DNA from: Gemmatimonadota bacterium
Lineage (GTDB): Bacteria; Gemmatimonadota; Gemmatimonadetes; Longimicrobiales; Gaopeijiaceae
Reading direction: 5' to 3'
Length of the DNA: 64,000 bases
Assembly (NCBI GenBank): GCA_007121455.1
Contig: SKKN01000013.1
Coordinates: 1 to 64,000 of the forward strand
Position numbers and translations under genes: made by a program
Part shown: piece after piece, positions 7,965 to 17,035 of the stretch
Position numbering within the stretch: the first letter of the stretch is position 1
Layout of the letters: each line of letters opens with the position of its first letter
The notes under the pieces: model-generated
Told to the model about the DNA's origin: nothing
Database searches by the model: none
The model's input: the letters and a program-made list of their open reading frames with translations, nothing else

Positions 7965-9751
7965 CTGCCGTTCCGCGGGCGGGCCAGCCACTCCTGGAGG
8001 CTCTCCAGCGAGAGCGCATTCAGGGTTCTCTCCTTCTCGACCCAACCCCGCTGCGCCTGGAGGAGGCCGCCCTCCATGAAGTCGAGATGGGCGGGGCGAT
8101 GCGAATCCGTAGCGATGCTGACCCGGAGGCCGAGCTCCCGCGCCCGAAGGAGGTGCACGTCGTTCAGGTCGAGCCGGTGGGGATTTGCGTTCATCTCCAC
8201 GGCAACCCCCGCCTCCGCTGCGGATTCGAGCACGGCATCCATGTCGATGGCGTACGGCTCCCTCCGGTTCAGGAGCCGACCCGTCGGATGGACCAGGACG
8301 TCTACCGCCGGATGGCGGATCGCGCGAATCACCCGGCGGGTCATTTCCGCCTGCTCGAGCCCCATGCTCGAGTGGACGGCGACGAGAACGATGTCGAGCC
8401 CTTCCAGAACCTCATCGGGGAGATCGAGGGTGCCGTCCCGGAGGATGTCGACCTCGAGTCCCCGGAGCACATGGATCCCGGCGACGGCTTCCCGCACCTC
8501 CTCGATCTCCTTCCACTGAGCGCGAACCCGCTCCGGGGTGAGGCCGTTCGCCACCCGCACGGCCTCGCTGTGGTCGGTGATCGCCATGTACTCGTAGCCG
8601 AGGTCCCGGCAGGCCTCGGCCATCTCCAGGATCGAGTTCTTCCCGTCGCTCCAGGTGGAGTGCATGTGGAGATCGCCCCGGATGTCTTCCCGGGTTACGA
8701 GCCTCGGCAGCGTGCCCTCGCGCGCCGCTTCGATCTCGCCCCGGGCCTCCCTCAGGACGGGAGGGATCCAGGGAAGATCCACCGCGGCGAATACCTCCTC
8801 CTCGGCCTCCCCGCCCAGGCGCTCGCCGGCCTCGGGCCCGCCCTCGGCCGCTTCACCCCCCTCCCGTCCCTCCTCGGAGACGCGGAACACCCCGTACTCG
8901 CTCACGCGGAGCCCTTTCCGGAGCGCGAGCTTCCGGATCTCCACATTGTGCTCCTTTGAGCCGGTGAAGTAGTGGAGGGCGGCGCCATACGACCGCGCGG
9001 GGAGGACTCTGAGGTCGACGCCGAATCCGGATCCGAGCATGATGGAGGCCCGTGTGCCTCCGGACATGACCACCCGGTCGACGCCGGGAAAGGAGGTGAA
9101 GTGGCGTATCACCGCAGCCTGTTCCTCCTCCCCGCCATCGACCTGGGCGAGGAGGTCGGCGTCGCCCACCGTCTCCTTACCCCGTCGGTAGCTTCCCGCC
9201 ACTTCGATCCGCTCCACCCCCGAAGTCGACCGGAGGTACTCGAGGAGGGGGCGGAGGTACTGCTCGGCCTCGTACCGCAGGAAGCGCCCCTGCCGCTGCC
9301 GCACCTCCCGGATCGAACGCAGGATCTTGGCAGCGCTCTTCGCTCCGAAGCCCTCGAGCTCCTGGACGCGGCCCGCCTGGAGCGCCGCCTCGAGGTCGTC
9401 GAGATTCGTGACGTCCAGCTCCTTCCAGAGCTTCGAGGCTTTCTTGGGGCCAACCCCCTCCAGCTTCACGAGGGTGGCGAGGGAGCGGGGGACCTCGCGG
9501 CAGACCTCCTCGAGGAGCTCGAGGGAGCCCGTCGTCGACAACTCCTGGATGTGGCCGGCCATGTCCTTCCCGATCCCGGGAAGGTCGGTGAGATCCTCTC
9601 CCTCCTGCACCATCGTGGACAGGGAGCGGGTCAGGCCGCGCACGGTTCGGACGGCGTTGCGGTAGGCACGGACCCGGAAGGGGTTCGCGCCGCGGATCTC
9701 GAGCAGGTCGGCGAGCTCGGAGAGGACGCGTGCGATCTCGACGTTCTCCAC
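7961..9751 (-). CDS. polX: DNA polymerase X with C-terminal PHP domain
   Basis: A 596-residue repair polymerase, normal for bacterial PolX. Helix-hairpin-helix repeats (DLPGIGKDMAGHI near 56-68 and LEGVGPKKASKL near 98-109) bind DNA. The polymerase-beta core spans about 150-300 with the nucleotidyltransferase motif GSYRRGKETVGDADLL (D197, D199) and the third acidic residue D246 in VDLRV. A PHP phosphoesterase domain begins at about 359 (DLHMHSTWSDG) and gives a 3'-exonuclease/phosphatase activity in this family. Between them is an acidic Gly/Glu-rich linker (about 293-320) that looks like a local insertion. It is expected in gap-filling base-excision repair, and is coupled to the downstream antiporter. 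Confidence 0.95.
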   Translation of the reverse strand: MENVEIARVLSELADLLEIRGANPFRVRAYRNAVRTVRGLTRSLSTMVQEGEDLTDLPGIGKDMAGHIQELSTTGSLELLEEVCREVPRSLATLVKLEGVGPKKASKLWKELDVTNLDDLEAALQAGRVQELEGFGAKSAAKILRSIREVRQRQGRFLRYEAEQYLRPLLEYLRSTSGVERIEVAGSYRRGKETVGDADLLAQVDGGEEEQAAVIRHFTSFPGVDRVVMSGGTRASIMLGSGFGVDLRVLPARSYGAALHYFTGSKEHNVEIRKLALRKGLRVSEYGVFRVSEEGREGGEAAEGGPEAGERLGGEAEEEVFAAVDLPWIPPVLREARGEIEAAREGTLPRLVTREDIRGDLHMHSTWSDGKNSILEMAEACRDLGYEYMAITDHSEAVRVANGLTPERVRAQWKEIEEVREAVAGIHVLRGLEVDILRDGTLDLPDEVLEGLDIVLVAVHSSMGLEQAEMTRRVIRAIRHPAVDVLVHPTGRLLNRREPYAIDMDAVLESAAEAGVAVEMNANPHRLDLNDVHLLRARELGLRVSIATDSHRPAHLDFMEGGLLQAQRGWVEKERTLNALSLESLQEWLARPRNGR

Positions 9752-9774
9752 GGTGCGCGGATGCGAGACCGAGA

Positions 9775-10626
9775 TCAGGGACCGACCCGCCCGGGGCCGC
9801 GGGGAGGAAGGAGCTCTCCCTCCCGTTCCTCACCGTTCCGGATCAGGCGGACCCGAACATGCGAGGACGCCGTGACGCGTCTCACTTCCTCGAGGTACTC
9901 CATCGCGCCCCGGACCCGTGTGCCCTCCACCTCCACGATCAGGTCGCCCTGCTCGATCCCCCGGCTGCCGATCTCCTGGGTAGCGTGCAGGACCACCACT
10001 CCTTCCCGGTCCGGCAGGGAAAAACGTTCCCGGTACTCCTCGGAGGGATCGCTCACCGTCACCCCGCGCATCCGGACGATGGGTCGGTCCTCCTCGGTCG
10101 AAATGAAGTTCACCTCGGGAACCGCTTCGAGGAGGTCCGGGTTCACGCGGAGCCGCGCCCCTGTTCGCACCGCCAGGGCCAGGGCGTCGGACGGGCGCGA
10201 GTCGACCTCTCGAATCGGAGCGTCCTGCCCCTCCCCCATCCGGATCACGAGCATGCCGATATAGGTGCTCTCCCGCACCTCGTAGACCCGCACTTCCTCC
10301 AGGGTCCCTCCCATGTCTGCGATCACGGAGACCAGTAGATCATGGGTCATGGGCCGAGGGGTTACGACCCCCTGGAGCTCGCGGGCGATGGCCCCGGCCT
10401 CGGCGTCCCCGATCCAGATCGGCAGAAGCTCGTTCCAGTCGGAGTGGAGGAGCGCGAGAGGCGATCCGGTGCTGAGGTCCACCCCCACGGTCGCGACCTC
10501 CATCTCCTTGAGCTCGGGGGTGTTCCCGCGATCCTGGGCCACGGCTTCGGAGCTGCTCGTGACTTCGGTCGCGAAGAGTGCGCAGAGGAGGACGGCGAGC
10601 ACCCGAGCGGGAAGAGCCGGTTTCAT
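9775..10626 (-). CDS. Exported bifunctional-nuclease (DUF151) domain protein with PDZ
   Basis: A 283-residue protein in three parts. It has an N-terminal signal peptide (hydrophobic 8-20, small residues near AVAQ at 28-31). A BFN/DUF151 domain (about 40-165) carries LPIWIGDAEAGAIA, the RPMTHDLL motif and DSRPSDALALAVR. A PDZ domain (about 195-280) has GIEQGDLIVEVEG. BFN proteins were described as nucleases in plants and as a fold in thermophilic bacteria, and are normally cytoplasmic without a PDZ. The ATG at 10626 (GGAG seven bases upstream) is preferred over the longer frame because it begins directly at the signal peptide. Whether this exported form cuts nucleic acid is unknown. Confidence 0.85.
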   Translation of the reverse strand: MKPALPARVLAVLLCALFATEVTSSSEAVAQDRGNTPELKEMEVATVGVDLSTGSPLALLHSDWNELLPIWIGDAEAGAIARELQGVVTPRPMTHDLLVSVIADMGGTLEEVRVYEVRESTYIGMLVIRMGEGQDAPIREVDSRPSDALALAVRTGARLRVNPDLLEAVPEVNFISTEEDRPIVRMRGVTVSDPSEEYRERFSLPDREGVVVLHATQEIGSRGIEQGDLIVEVEGTRVRGAMEYLEEVRRVTASSHVRVRLIRNGEEREGELLPPRGPGRVGP

Positions 10627-10726
10627 GAGTGTCTCCAGGCGGAAGGGCCGGGGGGACGGGAGGATCCGGAGCCCCCCCTCCACCGAAGTCCCCCGAACGA
10701 GCGCTCAGGTTCCTCTCGCTGGGCCG

Positions 10727-12781
10727 TCACGAGCGGATTCCGTGCGAGTCGAGGAGGCGGAGAAAGCCCTCTTCATCGAGGATCTCGACTCCGAGGTCAC
10801 GGGCTCGCTCGAGCTTCGAGCCCGCGTCTTCCCCCGCCACGACGACGTCCGTCTCACCGCTCACGGACGACGTCACCGTGCCCGCAGCGCCCTCCACGAG
10901 CCTCTTCGCCTCGGCGCGGGTAAGGCTTTCGAGCCCCCCGGTGAACACGAACTTCCGGCCATCCAGGGGGCCTTCCCGCGCCGCCTCCGGGGGCTTGGGC
11001 CGCACTCCTCGTTCGAGGACGGCGTCGATGGCGGCGGCCACCCGCTCGTCCTGGAAGAATGCGACGATCTGCTCGGACATCTTCGGGCCGATTCCCGGCA
11101 CCTCCTCCAGCTCCTCCCGGGTCGCGGCCCGCACCGCCTCGAGGCCCCGGAAATGCCGTGCCAGGTCGTGGGAGACGGCAACCCCCACCTCCGGGATTCC
11201 CAAGCCGAAGAGGAATCGCTCGAGTGGGACGTTCTTCCTCCGGGAGATCGCGGCCGCGAGGTTCTCGGCCGATTTGTTCGCGAAACCCGGTAGGGCTTCC
11301 AGCTCCGCCGCGGTGAGATCGAAGAGGTGTGCGAGCTCCGAAACGAGTCCGCGCCCCACCAGGAGCCTCGCGGTCTCCTCCCCGAGGCCCTCGATGTCCA
11401 GCGCGTGCCGGGATCCGAAGTGCACGATCCGCCCCTTGAGCTGCGCCGTGCACTCGAAGCGGTTCGGACAGACGGTGAACGGCCCGCGAACGACCAGGAG
11501 CGAATCGCAGTTGGGGCACCGCTCCGGCATCCGGTACGGCTCGGGTCGCTCCCGCTCCGGCTCCTCGATCCGCTCCACGACCTGCGGGATCACGTCCCCG
11601 GCCCGTTGCACCCGCACGAGATCCCCCTCCCGCACGTCCTTCCGGACGAGCTCCTCCCGGTTGTGGAGGGAGGCTCGCGATACGGTCACGCCGCCCACTT
11701 CGACGGGCCGTAGGAGCGCCACGGGCGTCAGGACTCCGGTGCGCCCGACCTGCACCGCGATGCGTTCGATCCGGGTCACCTCCTTTCGTGGCTCGAACTT
11801 GTAGGCGAGCGCCCAACGCGGGTGGCGGGAGGTGCTTCCGAGGTCCGTGCGCGCGTCGAGATCATTCACCTTGATCACGATCCCGTCGATCTCGTAGTCG
11901 AGGCTGTCCCGCTCCAGAGCGAACTCCTCGTGGTAGCGGAGGATCTCGTCGACCTCCGAGACGAGGCGCACCCGCTCCGGTGTCCGGAGGCCCCAGGACC
12001 GCAGCGCGTGGAGCACTTCCTCGTCGGAGCGAAAGCCCATTCCCTCCACGACGAGCACGTTGAAGGCGAGGAAGTGGAGCGGTCGGCTGGCGGTGATCGC
12101 GGAATCGAGCTGCCGGATCGCGCCGGCGGCAGCGTTCCGGGGGTTCGCGAATGGCTCCTCGCCCTTCTCGACGAGCTCCTGATTCAGGGACTCGAAGGCC
12201 GAGAGCGACATCAGCACCTCTCCTCGAATGGAAAGGAGGGGAGGGGACGGCCGCTCTTCCGCACGAAGCCTGAGCGGCACACTCCGGATCGTCCGGATGT
12301 TCTCGGTCACACCCTCCCCCTCGCGCCCGTTCCCGCGGGTCACGGCCCGGTCCAGCACCCCCTCGAGGTACACGAGCTCGATCGAGAGGCCGTCGAGCTT
12401 CGGCTCGAGGAGGTACTGGACCGCTCCCTCCACCGACTTGACCGTTCGATCGTGAAATCGCCGCAGGTCCTCCTCCTTCTGCGTCGAATCCAGTGAGAGC
12501 ATGGGAGCGAGATGCGGGATCGTGGGAAGATCGTCCCTCGGCTCCGCTCCCACCCGCTGCGTGGGGGAGTCGGGTGTTACCAGGTCGGGAAAGCGGGCCT
12601 CGATCGCCTGGAGCCGGCGGTAGATCCGGTCGTACGCGGCGTCCGAAATCTCGGGGCGGGCCTCCACATGGTAGAGGTAATCGTGGCGCCGGATCTCCGC
12701 CCGGAGCGCCTCGACTTCCGCTTCGGCGGCTGCGCGGTCGAGTGTTTCGGGCGGGACGCTTGAATCCAACGATCTCTGCAC
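10727..12781 (-). CDS. ligA: NAD-dependent DNA ligase
   Basis: A 684-residue replicative ligase, close to the usual length of about 670. Domain order is Ia (NMN binding; HDYLYHVE and ISDAAYD near 35-55), the adenylation domain with the AMP-accepting lysine in EPKLDGLSIE (near 125), and the OB fold. A four-cysteine zinc finger follows (CPNC, then CPNRFEC), then helix-hairpin-helix repeats (LPGFANKSAENL, VPGIGPKMSEQI) and a C-terminal BRCT domain (KFVFTGGLESLTRAEAKRLV). The GTG start at 12781 has no obvious ribosome binding site, so the exact N-terminus is uncertain. The gene stands alone, divergent from the class V aminotransferase. Confidence 0.97.
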   Translation of the reverse strand: MQRSLDSSVPPETLDRAAAEAEVEALRAEIRRHDYLYHVEARPEISDAAYDRIYRRLQAIEARFPDLVTPDSPTQRVGAEPRDDLPTIPHLAPMLSLDSTQKEEDLRRFHDRTVKSVEGAVQYLLEPKLDGLSIELVYLEGVLDRAVTRGNGREGEGVTENIRTIRSVPLRLRAEERPSPPLLSIRGEVLMSLSAFESLNQELVEKGEEPFANPRNAAAGAIRQLDSAITASRPLHFLAFNVLVVEGMGFRSDEEVLHALRSWGLRTPERVRLVSEVDEILRYHEEFALERDSLDYEIDGIVIKVNDLDARTDLGSTSRHPRWALAYKFEPRKEVTRIERIAVQVGRTGVLTPVALLRPVEVGGVTVSRASLHNREELVRKDVREGDLVRVQRAGDVIPQVVERIEEPERERPEPYRMPERCPNCDSLLVVRGPFTVCPNRFECTAQLKGRIVHFGSRHALDIEGLGEETARLLVGRGLVSELAHLFDLTAAELEALPGFANKSAENLAAAISRRKNVPLERFLFGLGIPEVGVAVSHDLARHFRGLEAVRAATREELEEVPGIGPKMSEQIVAFFQDERVAAAIDAVLERGVRPKPPEAAREGPLDGRKFVFTGGLESLTRAEAKRLVEGAAGTVTSSVSGETDVVVAGEDAGSKLERARDLGVEILDEEGFLRLLDSHGIRS

Positions 12782-13026
12782 AATGACAGCGAGTCGCGAG
12801 GGACTTGAGCCGGAGCGGCCCCGGAAAGGCGGCCGAGGAACTGACCGAAACTACGCACCTGCAGGAAGAGGGTACAGAGGCGCCGGGCCGGTGGAGAATC
12901 TCCGCCGCGCCGGACGGGGAGGCCAACTCGGCGCAGCCGGCCAGGGGTGTGACAGCCCCGTGGGACTCCACATACTATCTTTCCCTGGCGACCGTCCTCG
13001 ATTCCCAACGACCCCGCGACCGGCCT

Positions 13027-14295
13027 TTGAGCGAAGCCTCCCCGTCGAACGAGCCCTCGAGCTCCGAGGACCTCGGCGCCATTCCGGCCCGTGAAGTCGA
13101 GCACCTCCGTTCCGAAACGCCCGGCTGCGCTCACCGCATCCATCTGAACAACGCGGGCGCTGCCCTTCAGCCTCGGGCGGTCACCGATGCCGTCCGCGCG
13201 CACCTCGACCTGGAGGAGCGGATCGGGGGATACGAAGCGGCGGACGACCGCGCTGCCGCCATCGAAGCGGCCTACCACGACGTCGCCGCGCTCGTGGGTG
13301 CCCGGCGCGAGAACATCGCGTTTGCGGTCAGCGCCACGGTCGCCTTCTCTCAGGCCCTCTCGTCCGTGCCCTTTCGTCCCGGAGACCGGATCGTCACGAC
13401 ACGGAACGACTATGCGTCGAATCAGATCATGTACCTCTCTCTCGAGGCGCGCATGGGCGTGGAGGTGATTCGGGCCTCGGACTCACCCTCCGGCGGAGTG
13501 GACGTCCGGGCTCTCGAGGGGATCGTCCACCGAAAGGCTCCGCGGCTCGTGGCGATGAGCCATGTGCCGACGAACTCGGGCCTCGTGCAGGATGCGAAAG
13601 CGGTGGGGGAGATCTGCCGGAAGAAAGGCGTCCTCTTCCTCCTCGACGCGTGCCAGTCGGTGGGGCAGATGCCTGTGGACGTGGCGACGCTCGGGTGCGA
13701 TTTTCTGGCCGCTACGTCCCGGAAGTTCCTGCGAGGTCCCCGCGGCGCAGGGTTCCTCTACGTATCGGACCGGGTGCTCGATGAGCCGCTGGAGCCCCTC
13801 TTCCCGGACCTGCGCGGCGCGGACTGGATCGATGACGACGTCTATCAGCCGGCTCCCGACGCGAGCCGGTTCGAGACGTGGGAGACCTCTCCCGCCGCGC
13901 TCCTCGGAATGGGCGAAGCCGCCGCCTGCGCTCGGCGGGTGGGGCTGGACCGGATCGAACGGCGGACGCGGAGCCTCGCATCGCTGCTCCGGGAACTCCT
14001 CCAGGCCCTTCCCGGAGTGCGGGTGCTGGACCGGGGGGACGAGCTTTGCGCGATCGTGACGCTCACCGCCGAAGGGCACGAGCCGCGGGCGCTCGTCGGC
14101 CGACTTCGGGAAGTGGGCGTGAACACGTCGGCATCGGAGTTGGAGTCGGGGCTTCTCGATTTCCGGGACAAGGGAGTCACCGCGGCCCTTCGCCTCTCCC
14201 CGCACTACTACAACCGGGAGGACGAAGTGGAGCATGCCGTCCAGGCGATCGATGCGATTCTCGGAAACCGGGCCCCGCCTTCGGCGGCGGGCTGA
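13027..14295 (+). CDS. Class V PLP-dependent aminotransferase (cysteine desulfurase-like)
   Basis: A fold-type I enzyme of about 420 residues related to NifS/IscS, of the branch whose N-terminus reads HLNNAGAAL. Visible features are the PLP-stacking region, the cofactor aspartate in FLLDACQSVGQMPVD, and the Schiff-base lysine in TSRKFLRGPRG. The long catalytic cysteine loop of SufS is not apparent, so a plain aminotransferase or C-S lyase role is more likely than cluster assembly. The start is unclear: TTG 12805, GTG 12949 and TTG 13027 are all in frame with weak binding sites, and the roughly 100 residues ahead of the conserved core look unconserved. The substrate is not evident. Confidence 0.8.
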   Translation: MSEASPSNEPSSSEDLGAIPAREVEHLRSETPGCAHRIHLNNAGAALQPRAVTDAVRAHLDLEERIGGYEAADDRAAAIEAAYHDVAALVGARRENIAFAVSATVAFSQALSSVPFRPGDRIVTTRNDYASNQIMYLSLEARMGVEVIRASDSPSGGVDVRALEGIVHRKAPRLVAMSHVPTNSGLVQDAKAVGEICRKKGVLFLLDACQSVGQMPVDVATLGCDFLAATSRKFLRGPRGAGFLYVSDRVLDEPLEPLFPDLRGADWIDDDVYQPAPDASRFETWETSPAALLGMGEAAACARRVGLDRIERRTRSLASLLRELLQALPGVRVLDRGDELCAIVTLTAEGHEPRALVGRLREVGVNTSASELESGLLDFRDKGVTAALRLSPHYYNREDEVEHAVQAIDAILGNRAPPSAAG

Positions 14296-14308
14296 TCGGA
14301 GGAGGGAC

Positions 14309-15868
14309 ATGTCGAGTTCGATGAGGCGTACGACGTGGGGCCGGGGGATTGCGTCCGGAATTCTGCTCCTCGTGAGCCAGGGCTGCGCAGCGGTTCCACT
14401 CCCCTTCTTCGGAGCCGGGCCCCCGCTGCTCGAGGATGCGGGCGTCGTCACGACCCGTTCCCCGATGGACCAGATCCATTGGGGCATCGCGGTGGCCCGG
14501 GTGGACAGCGTGCAGGTGGAGGACGCGGCCGGCGAGGGATGGGAGAGGACGCTCGAGATGCTTGCGGAGGAGAGCGCCCACCGGAAGTTCGTGCCCGCCT
14601 CCAACATGAAGATCCCGGCGACGGCGGCCGCTCTCTCGGTGCTCGGGCCGGAGCACCGATTCGAGACGGCATTCTGGGCGACCGCCGAGCGGGATGGCGA
14701 ATACCTGCGAGGCGACCTGATCCTCCCTGCCGACGGCGACCCGACCCTCGGCAAGCCGTTCCACGAGAGCGGGGAAGCTGCCCTCACGGCGCTCGCCGAC
14801 TCACTCGTCGCCTCCGGAGTCCGCGTGGTGGAAGGGGCGCTCGTCATCGACGCGAGCGCCTGGGATTCCGTGGGCGTACCCGGAAGCTGGACGGTGGGGA
14901 GCGTGGAGCAGCCGTACGGGGCGAGCGGCGGAGCGTTCACGGTCGACGCGGGCGAGCTCTGGCTCGAGGCCCGCGGAGACTTCGAGCCCGGCCACCCGGC
15001 CCAGGTCCGGTGGTCCCCTCTCGGAGAACTCGACTTCGTCCAGAACCAGGTGGTCACCGCGGAGGAGCCGGAGGGGCTGAGGGCGGCCTTCCGACCGGAA
15101 AGTCGCCGCATGGTCCTGTCCGGAGCGGTCCGTCCCGGATCCGTCGACTCGATTCGGGTGGCGGCCCGCGATCCGGTCCGCCAAGCGGCCGCGGTGCTCC
15201 ACCGGGTCCTCCTGGACCGGGGCGTGGAGATCCACTTCGGGCTCCACATCCTATGGGACGAGGGGGAGGAACTGGGCGGTGGATGCGTCTCCGGCGCGAT
15301 CCCGGAGTGCGACGAGTCATGGAAGATCGCCGGCCTCACCTCACCACCCCTTTCCGAAATCGTGGAGGTGATCCTGAAGCGGAGCCAGAACTGGATGAGC
15401 GAGCAGGTGGTCCGCACGCTCGGAAGGGAAGCGGGTGGCACCGCGAGCTGGGAGGACGGGCTCGCCGCGATCTCCCGCTACCTCCTCGAGGATGTCGAGG
15501 TCGACCCTCTCGACTTCCTTCTCCGGGACGGTTCGGGGCTCTCGAGCCACAACCTCCTGACTCCGCGCGCGATCATCGCCGTCCTCCACCACATGGACAC
15601 GTCCGGCTTTGGAGAGCTCTACCGCGATGCGCTGGCCACTCCCGGTGAACGCGACAGCACCCTCGAGGAGAGGCTTCTCGAGCTCGAGGGGAGGATCCGG
15701 GCGAAGACAGGGACCCTCACGAACGCGAACGCGATTTCCGGCTACCTCGTCCGCGATGACGGTACGGAGCTCGTCTTCTCAGTTCTGACGAACGGTACCG
15801 GGCTCCCCGCCGACCTCGTACGGGAGGCGATGGACGAGGTGGTGAGAACGCTCGCCGGGAGCGACTGA
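14309..15868 (+). CDS. dacB: D-Ala-D-Ala carboxypeptidase/endopeptidase, PBP4 (S13) type
   Basis: A 519-residue penicillin-binding protein that trims peptidoglycan stem peptides and cross-links outside the membrane. An N-terminal hydrophobic segment (about 14-30) exports it; a cysteine at 26 is a weak lipobox candidate. The serine peptidase S13 motifs are present: S98-x-x-K101 in SNMKIPATAA, SxN as RSQNWMSE, and KTG in RAKTGTLTNANAISGY. The large insert between SxxK and SxN is the usual PBP4 domain arrangement. ATG 14309 has GGAGGAGG just upstream and follows the aminotransferase stop by 13 bases, so the two are likely cotranscribed. Confidence 0.92.
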   Translation: MSSSMRRTTWGRGIASGILLLVSQGCAAVPLPFFGAGPPLLEDAGVVTTRSPMDQIHWGIAVARVDSVQVEDAAGEGWERTLEMLAEESAHRKFVPASNMKIPATAAALSVLGPEHRFETAFWATAERDGEYLRGDLILPADGDPTLGKPFHESGEAALTALADSLVASGVRVVEGALVIDASAWDSVGVPGSWTVGSVEQPYGASGGAFTVDAGELWLEARGDFEPGHPAQVRWSPLGELDFVQNQVVTAEEPEGLRAAFRPESRRMVLSGAVRPGSVDSIRVAARDPVRQAAAVLHRVLLDRGVEIHFGLHILWDEGEELGGGCVSGAIPECDESWKIAGLTSPPLSEIVEVILKRSQNWMSEQVVRTLGREAGGTASWEDGLAAISRYLLEDVEVDPLDFLLRDGSGLSSHNLLTPRAIIAVLHHMDTSGFGELYRDALATPGERDSTLEERLLELEGRIRAKTGTLTNANAISGYLVRDDGTELVFSVLTNGTGLPADLVREAMDEVVRTLAGSD

Positions 15869-15872
15869 GCCG

Positions 15873-16817
15873 TCACTCGGGCCAATCTCCCACCCGGCGG
15901 CCCGTCCCGGCTGCATCGAGATCGGTGAGCTCCTCCTCGAGGGCGCGGCGCGTTGCGCGGTACCCTTCCTCGATGAAATACGCCGCGTGCTCGAAATCGA
16001 AGGTGCGGTAGCCGTCGAGGTGCGGGCGGACGAAGAGGAGGGGCGGGGACTTCCATCCTTCCAGCATGGCTCGACGAGCGGTGCCGGACTGGATCGAAAA
16101 GACCCGTTGGTGCACCGCGACGAGCCCACCCTTCACCACCCGCTCCGCGTCTTCGGTCGGGCCGGAGCCCACGTCCACACCGAGGATCGCCGTGGCACCG
16201 AGATCTCGCGCACGTGTGAGAGCGAGCGCGTCGCCCGTCCCCCCATCCACGAAGTACTGCCCCCCGATTTCGGCCGGGGGATAGAAGACCGGAAGTGCGG
16301 CGGAGGCATAGACGGCGTCTGCCGGAGCGACGTCCTCGCGGGCTCCTTTTCCGAACCATTCCGTAGCGCCGCTCCCCAGCTCCACCGCGTTCATCTGGAC
16401 GGGGATCTCCAGCTCGGCCCAGCTCTTCACGGGAATACTCTCGGATATGTACCGCCGCAGGAGCTCCTCCCGAAATACGCTCGGAGACCGGATCCCGTTC
16501 ACCCACAGGGCCCTCCGCTGGGTCCGGACGATGTCCCTCGGCTGCAGGCTCCGCGCCCGCTCCTCCAGCTCCTCCTGATCCATTCCCGCAGCGAGCGCGA
16601 CCCCCACCAGTGCTCCGATGCTCGTGCCGAGGATCCCCTCCACCCGGATCCCCGCCTCCTGGATTGCGCGCCACGCCCCAATGTGCGCCAACCCCTTGAG
16701 CCCTCCTCCACCCAGCACGAGCCAGAGCCGCTCCTTCTCCGCACCCGGACCCTCACGCTCGAACCTCGTCAGGAGCCACTCCTTCGTCCGGCCCATCTTC
16801 CGTTCTCCCTCCTGCAT
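15873..16817 (-). CDS. Patatin-like phospholipase (RssA-like)
   Basis: A 314-residue patatin with a Ser-Asp dyad. The oxyanion loop is GGGGLKGLAHIG, the nucleophile elbow GTSIGALVG (GxSxG), and the catalytic aspartate lies in FVDGGTGDALAL (DGG). It should cleave acyl chains from phospholipids or related lipids, near the inner membrane since no signal peptide is seen. The start is placed at ATG 16817 (AGGA eight bases upstream); ATG 16796, preceded by GGAGGG, is about as good. It is divergent from the suf operon, across an intergenic region with an 8-bp palindrome. Confidence 0.88.
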   Translation of the reverse strand: MQEGERKMGRTKEWLLTRFEREGPGAEKERLWLVLGGGGLKGLAHIGAWRAIQEAGIRVEGILGTSIGALVGVALAAGMDQEELEERARSLQPRDIVRTQRRALWVNGIRSPSVFREELLRRYISESIPVKSWAELEIPVQMNAVELGSGATEWFGKGAREDVAPADAVYASAALPVFYPPAEIGGQYFVDGGTGDALALTRARDLGATAILGVDVGSGPTEDAERVVKGGLVAVHQRVFSIQSGTARRAMLEGWKSPPLLFVRPHLDGYRTFDFEHAAYFIEEGYRATRRALEEELTDLDAAGTGRRVGDWPE

Positions 16818-16888
16818 GAAACGTCCTGCCTTGAGCCGGAATGACCCACGGCTGCTCCGAAACCGCTGTGTCGCAGGGGAGTATGAAG

Positions 16889-16909
16889 CTTTTCCCAAGT
16901 CGGGAAAAG
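16889..16909. repeat. Palindrome between the patatin and suf operon
   Basis: A perfect 8-bp inverted repeat, CTTTTCCC and GGGAAAAG, separated by five bases. It lies 26 bases upstream of the suf -35 element and 72 bases upstream of the patatin start. No T-tract follows it on either strand, so an operator or a small hairpin is more likely than a terminator. Confidence 0.5.
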
Positions 16910-16934
16910 GCCAGAATTTACGCCCGATTCAGGC

Positions 16935-16963
16935 TTGACGCCCCCGAAGGGGACGGGTAGCTT
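16935..16963 (+). promoter_or_regulatory. Sigma-70-type promoter of the suf operon
   Basis: TTGACG (16935-16940) and TAGCTT (16958-16963) are separated by 17 bases. The predicted start is near 16970, giving a leader of about 66 bases before sufC. The leader contains a 5-bp inverted repeat CATTC/GAATG with 8 bases between (16979-16996), just downstream of the predicted start, where a repressor such as an Rrf2-type Fe-S regulator could bind. That last point is inference; no regulator gene is in the window. Confidence 0.65.
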
Positions 16964-17035
16964 ACTGAAAAGAAGAATCATTCCTGATAACGAATGTGCG
17001 CCGGTCCTCGGATGCACTCGGAGACCCCGATACGA

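Noticed and set aside
14309-14400. Lipoprotein lipobox at residue 26 of the DD-carboxypeptidase
   Set aside because: The residues before the cysteine (SQG) do not fit the usual lipobox, so export with a cleaved signal peptide is equally likely.
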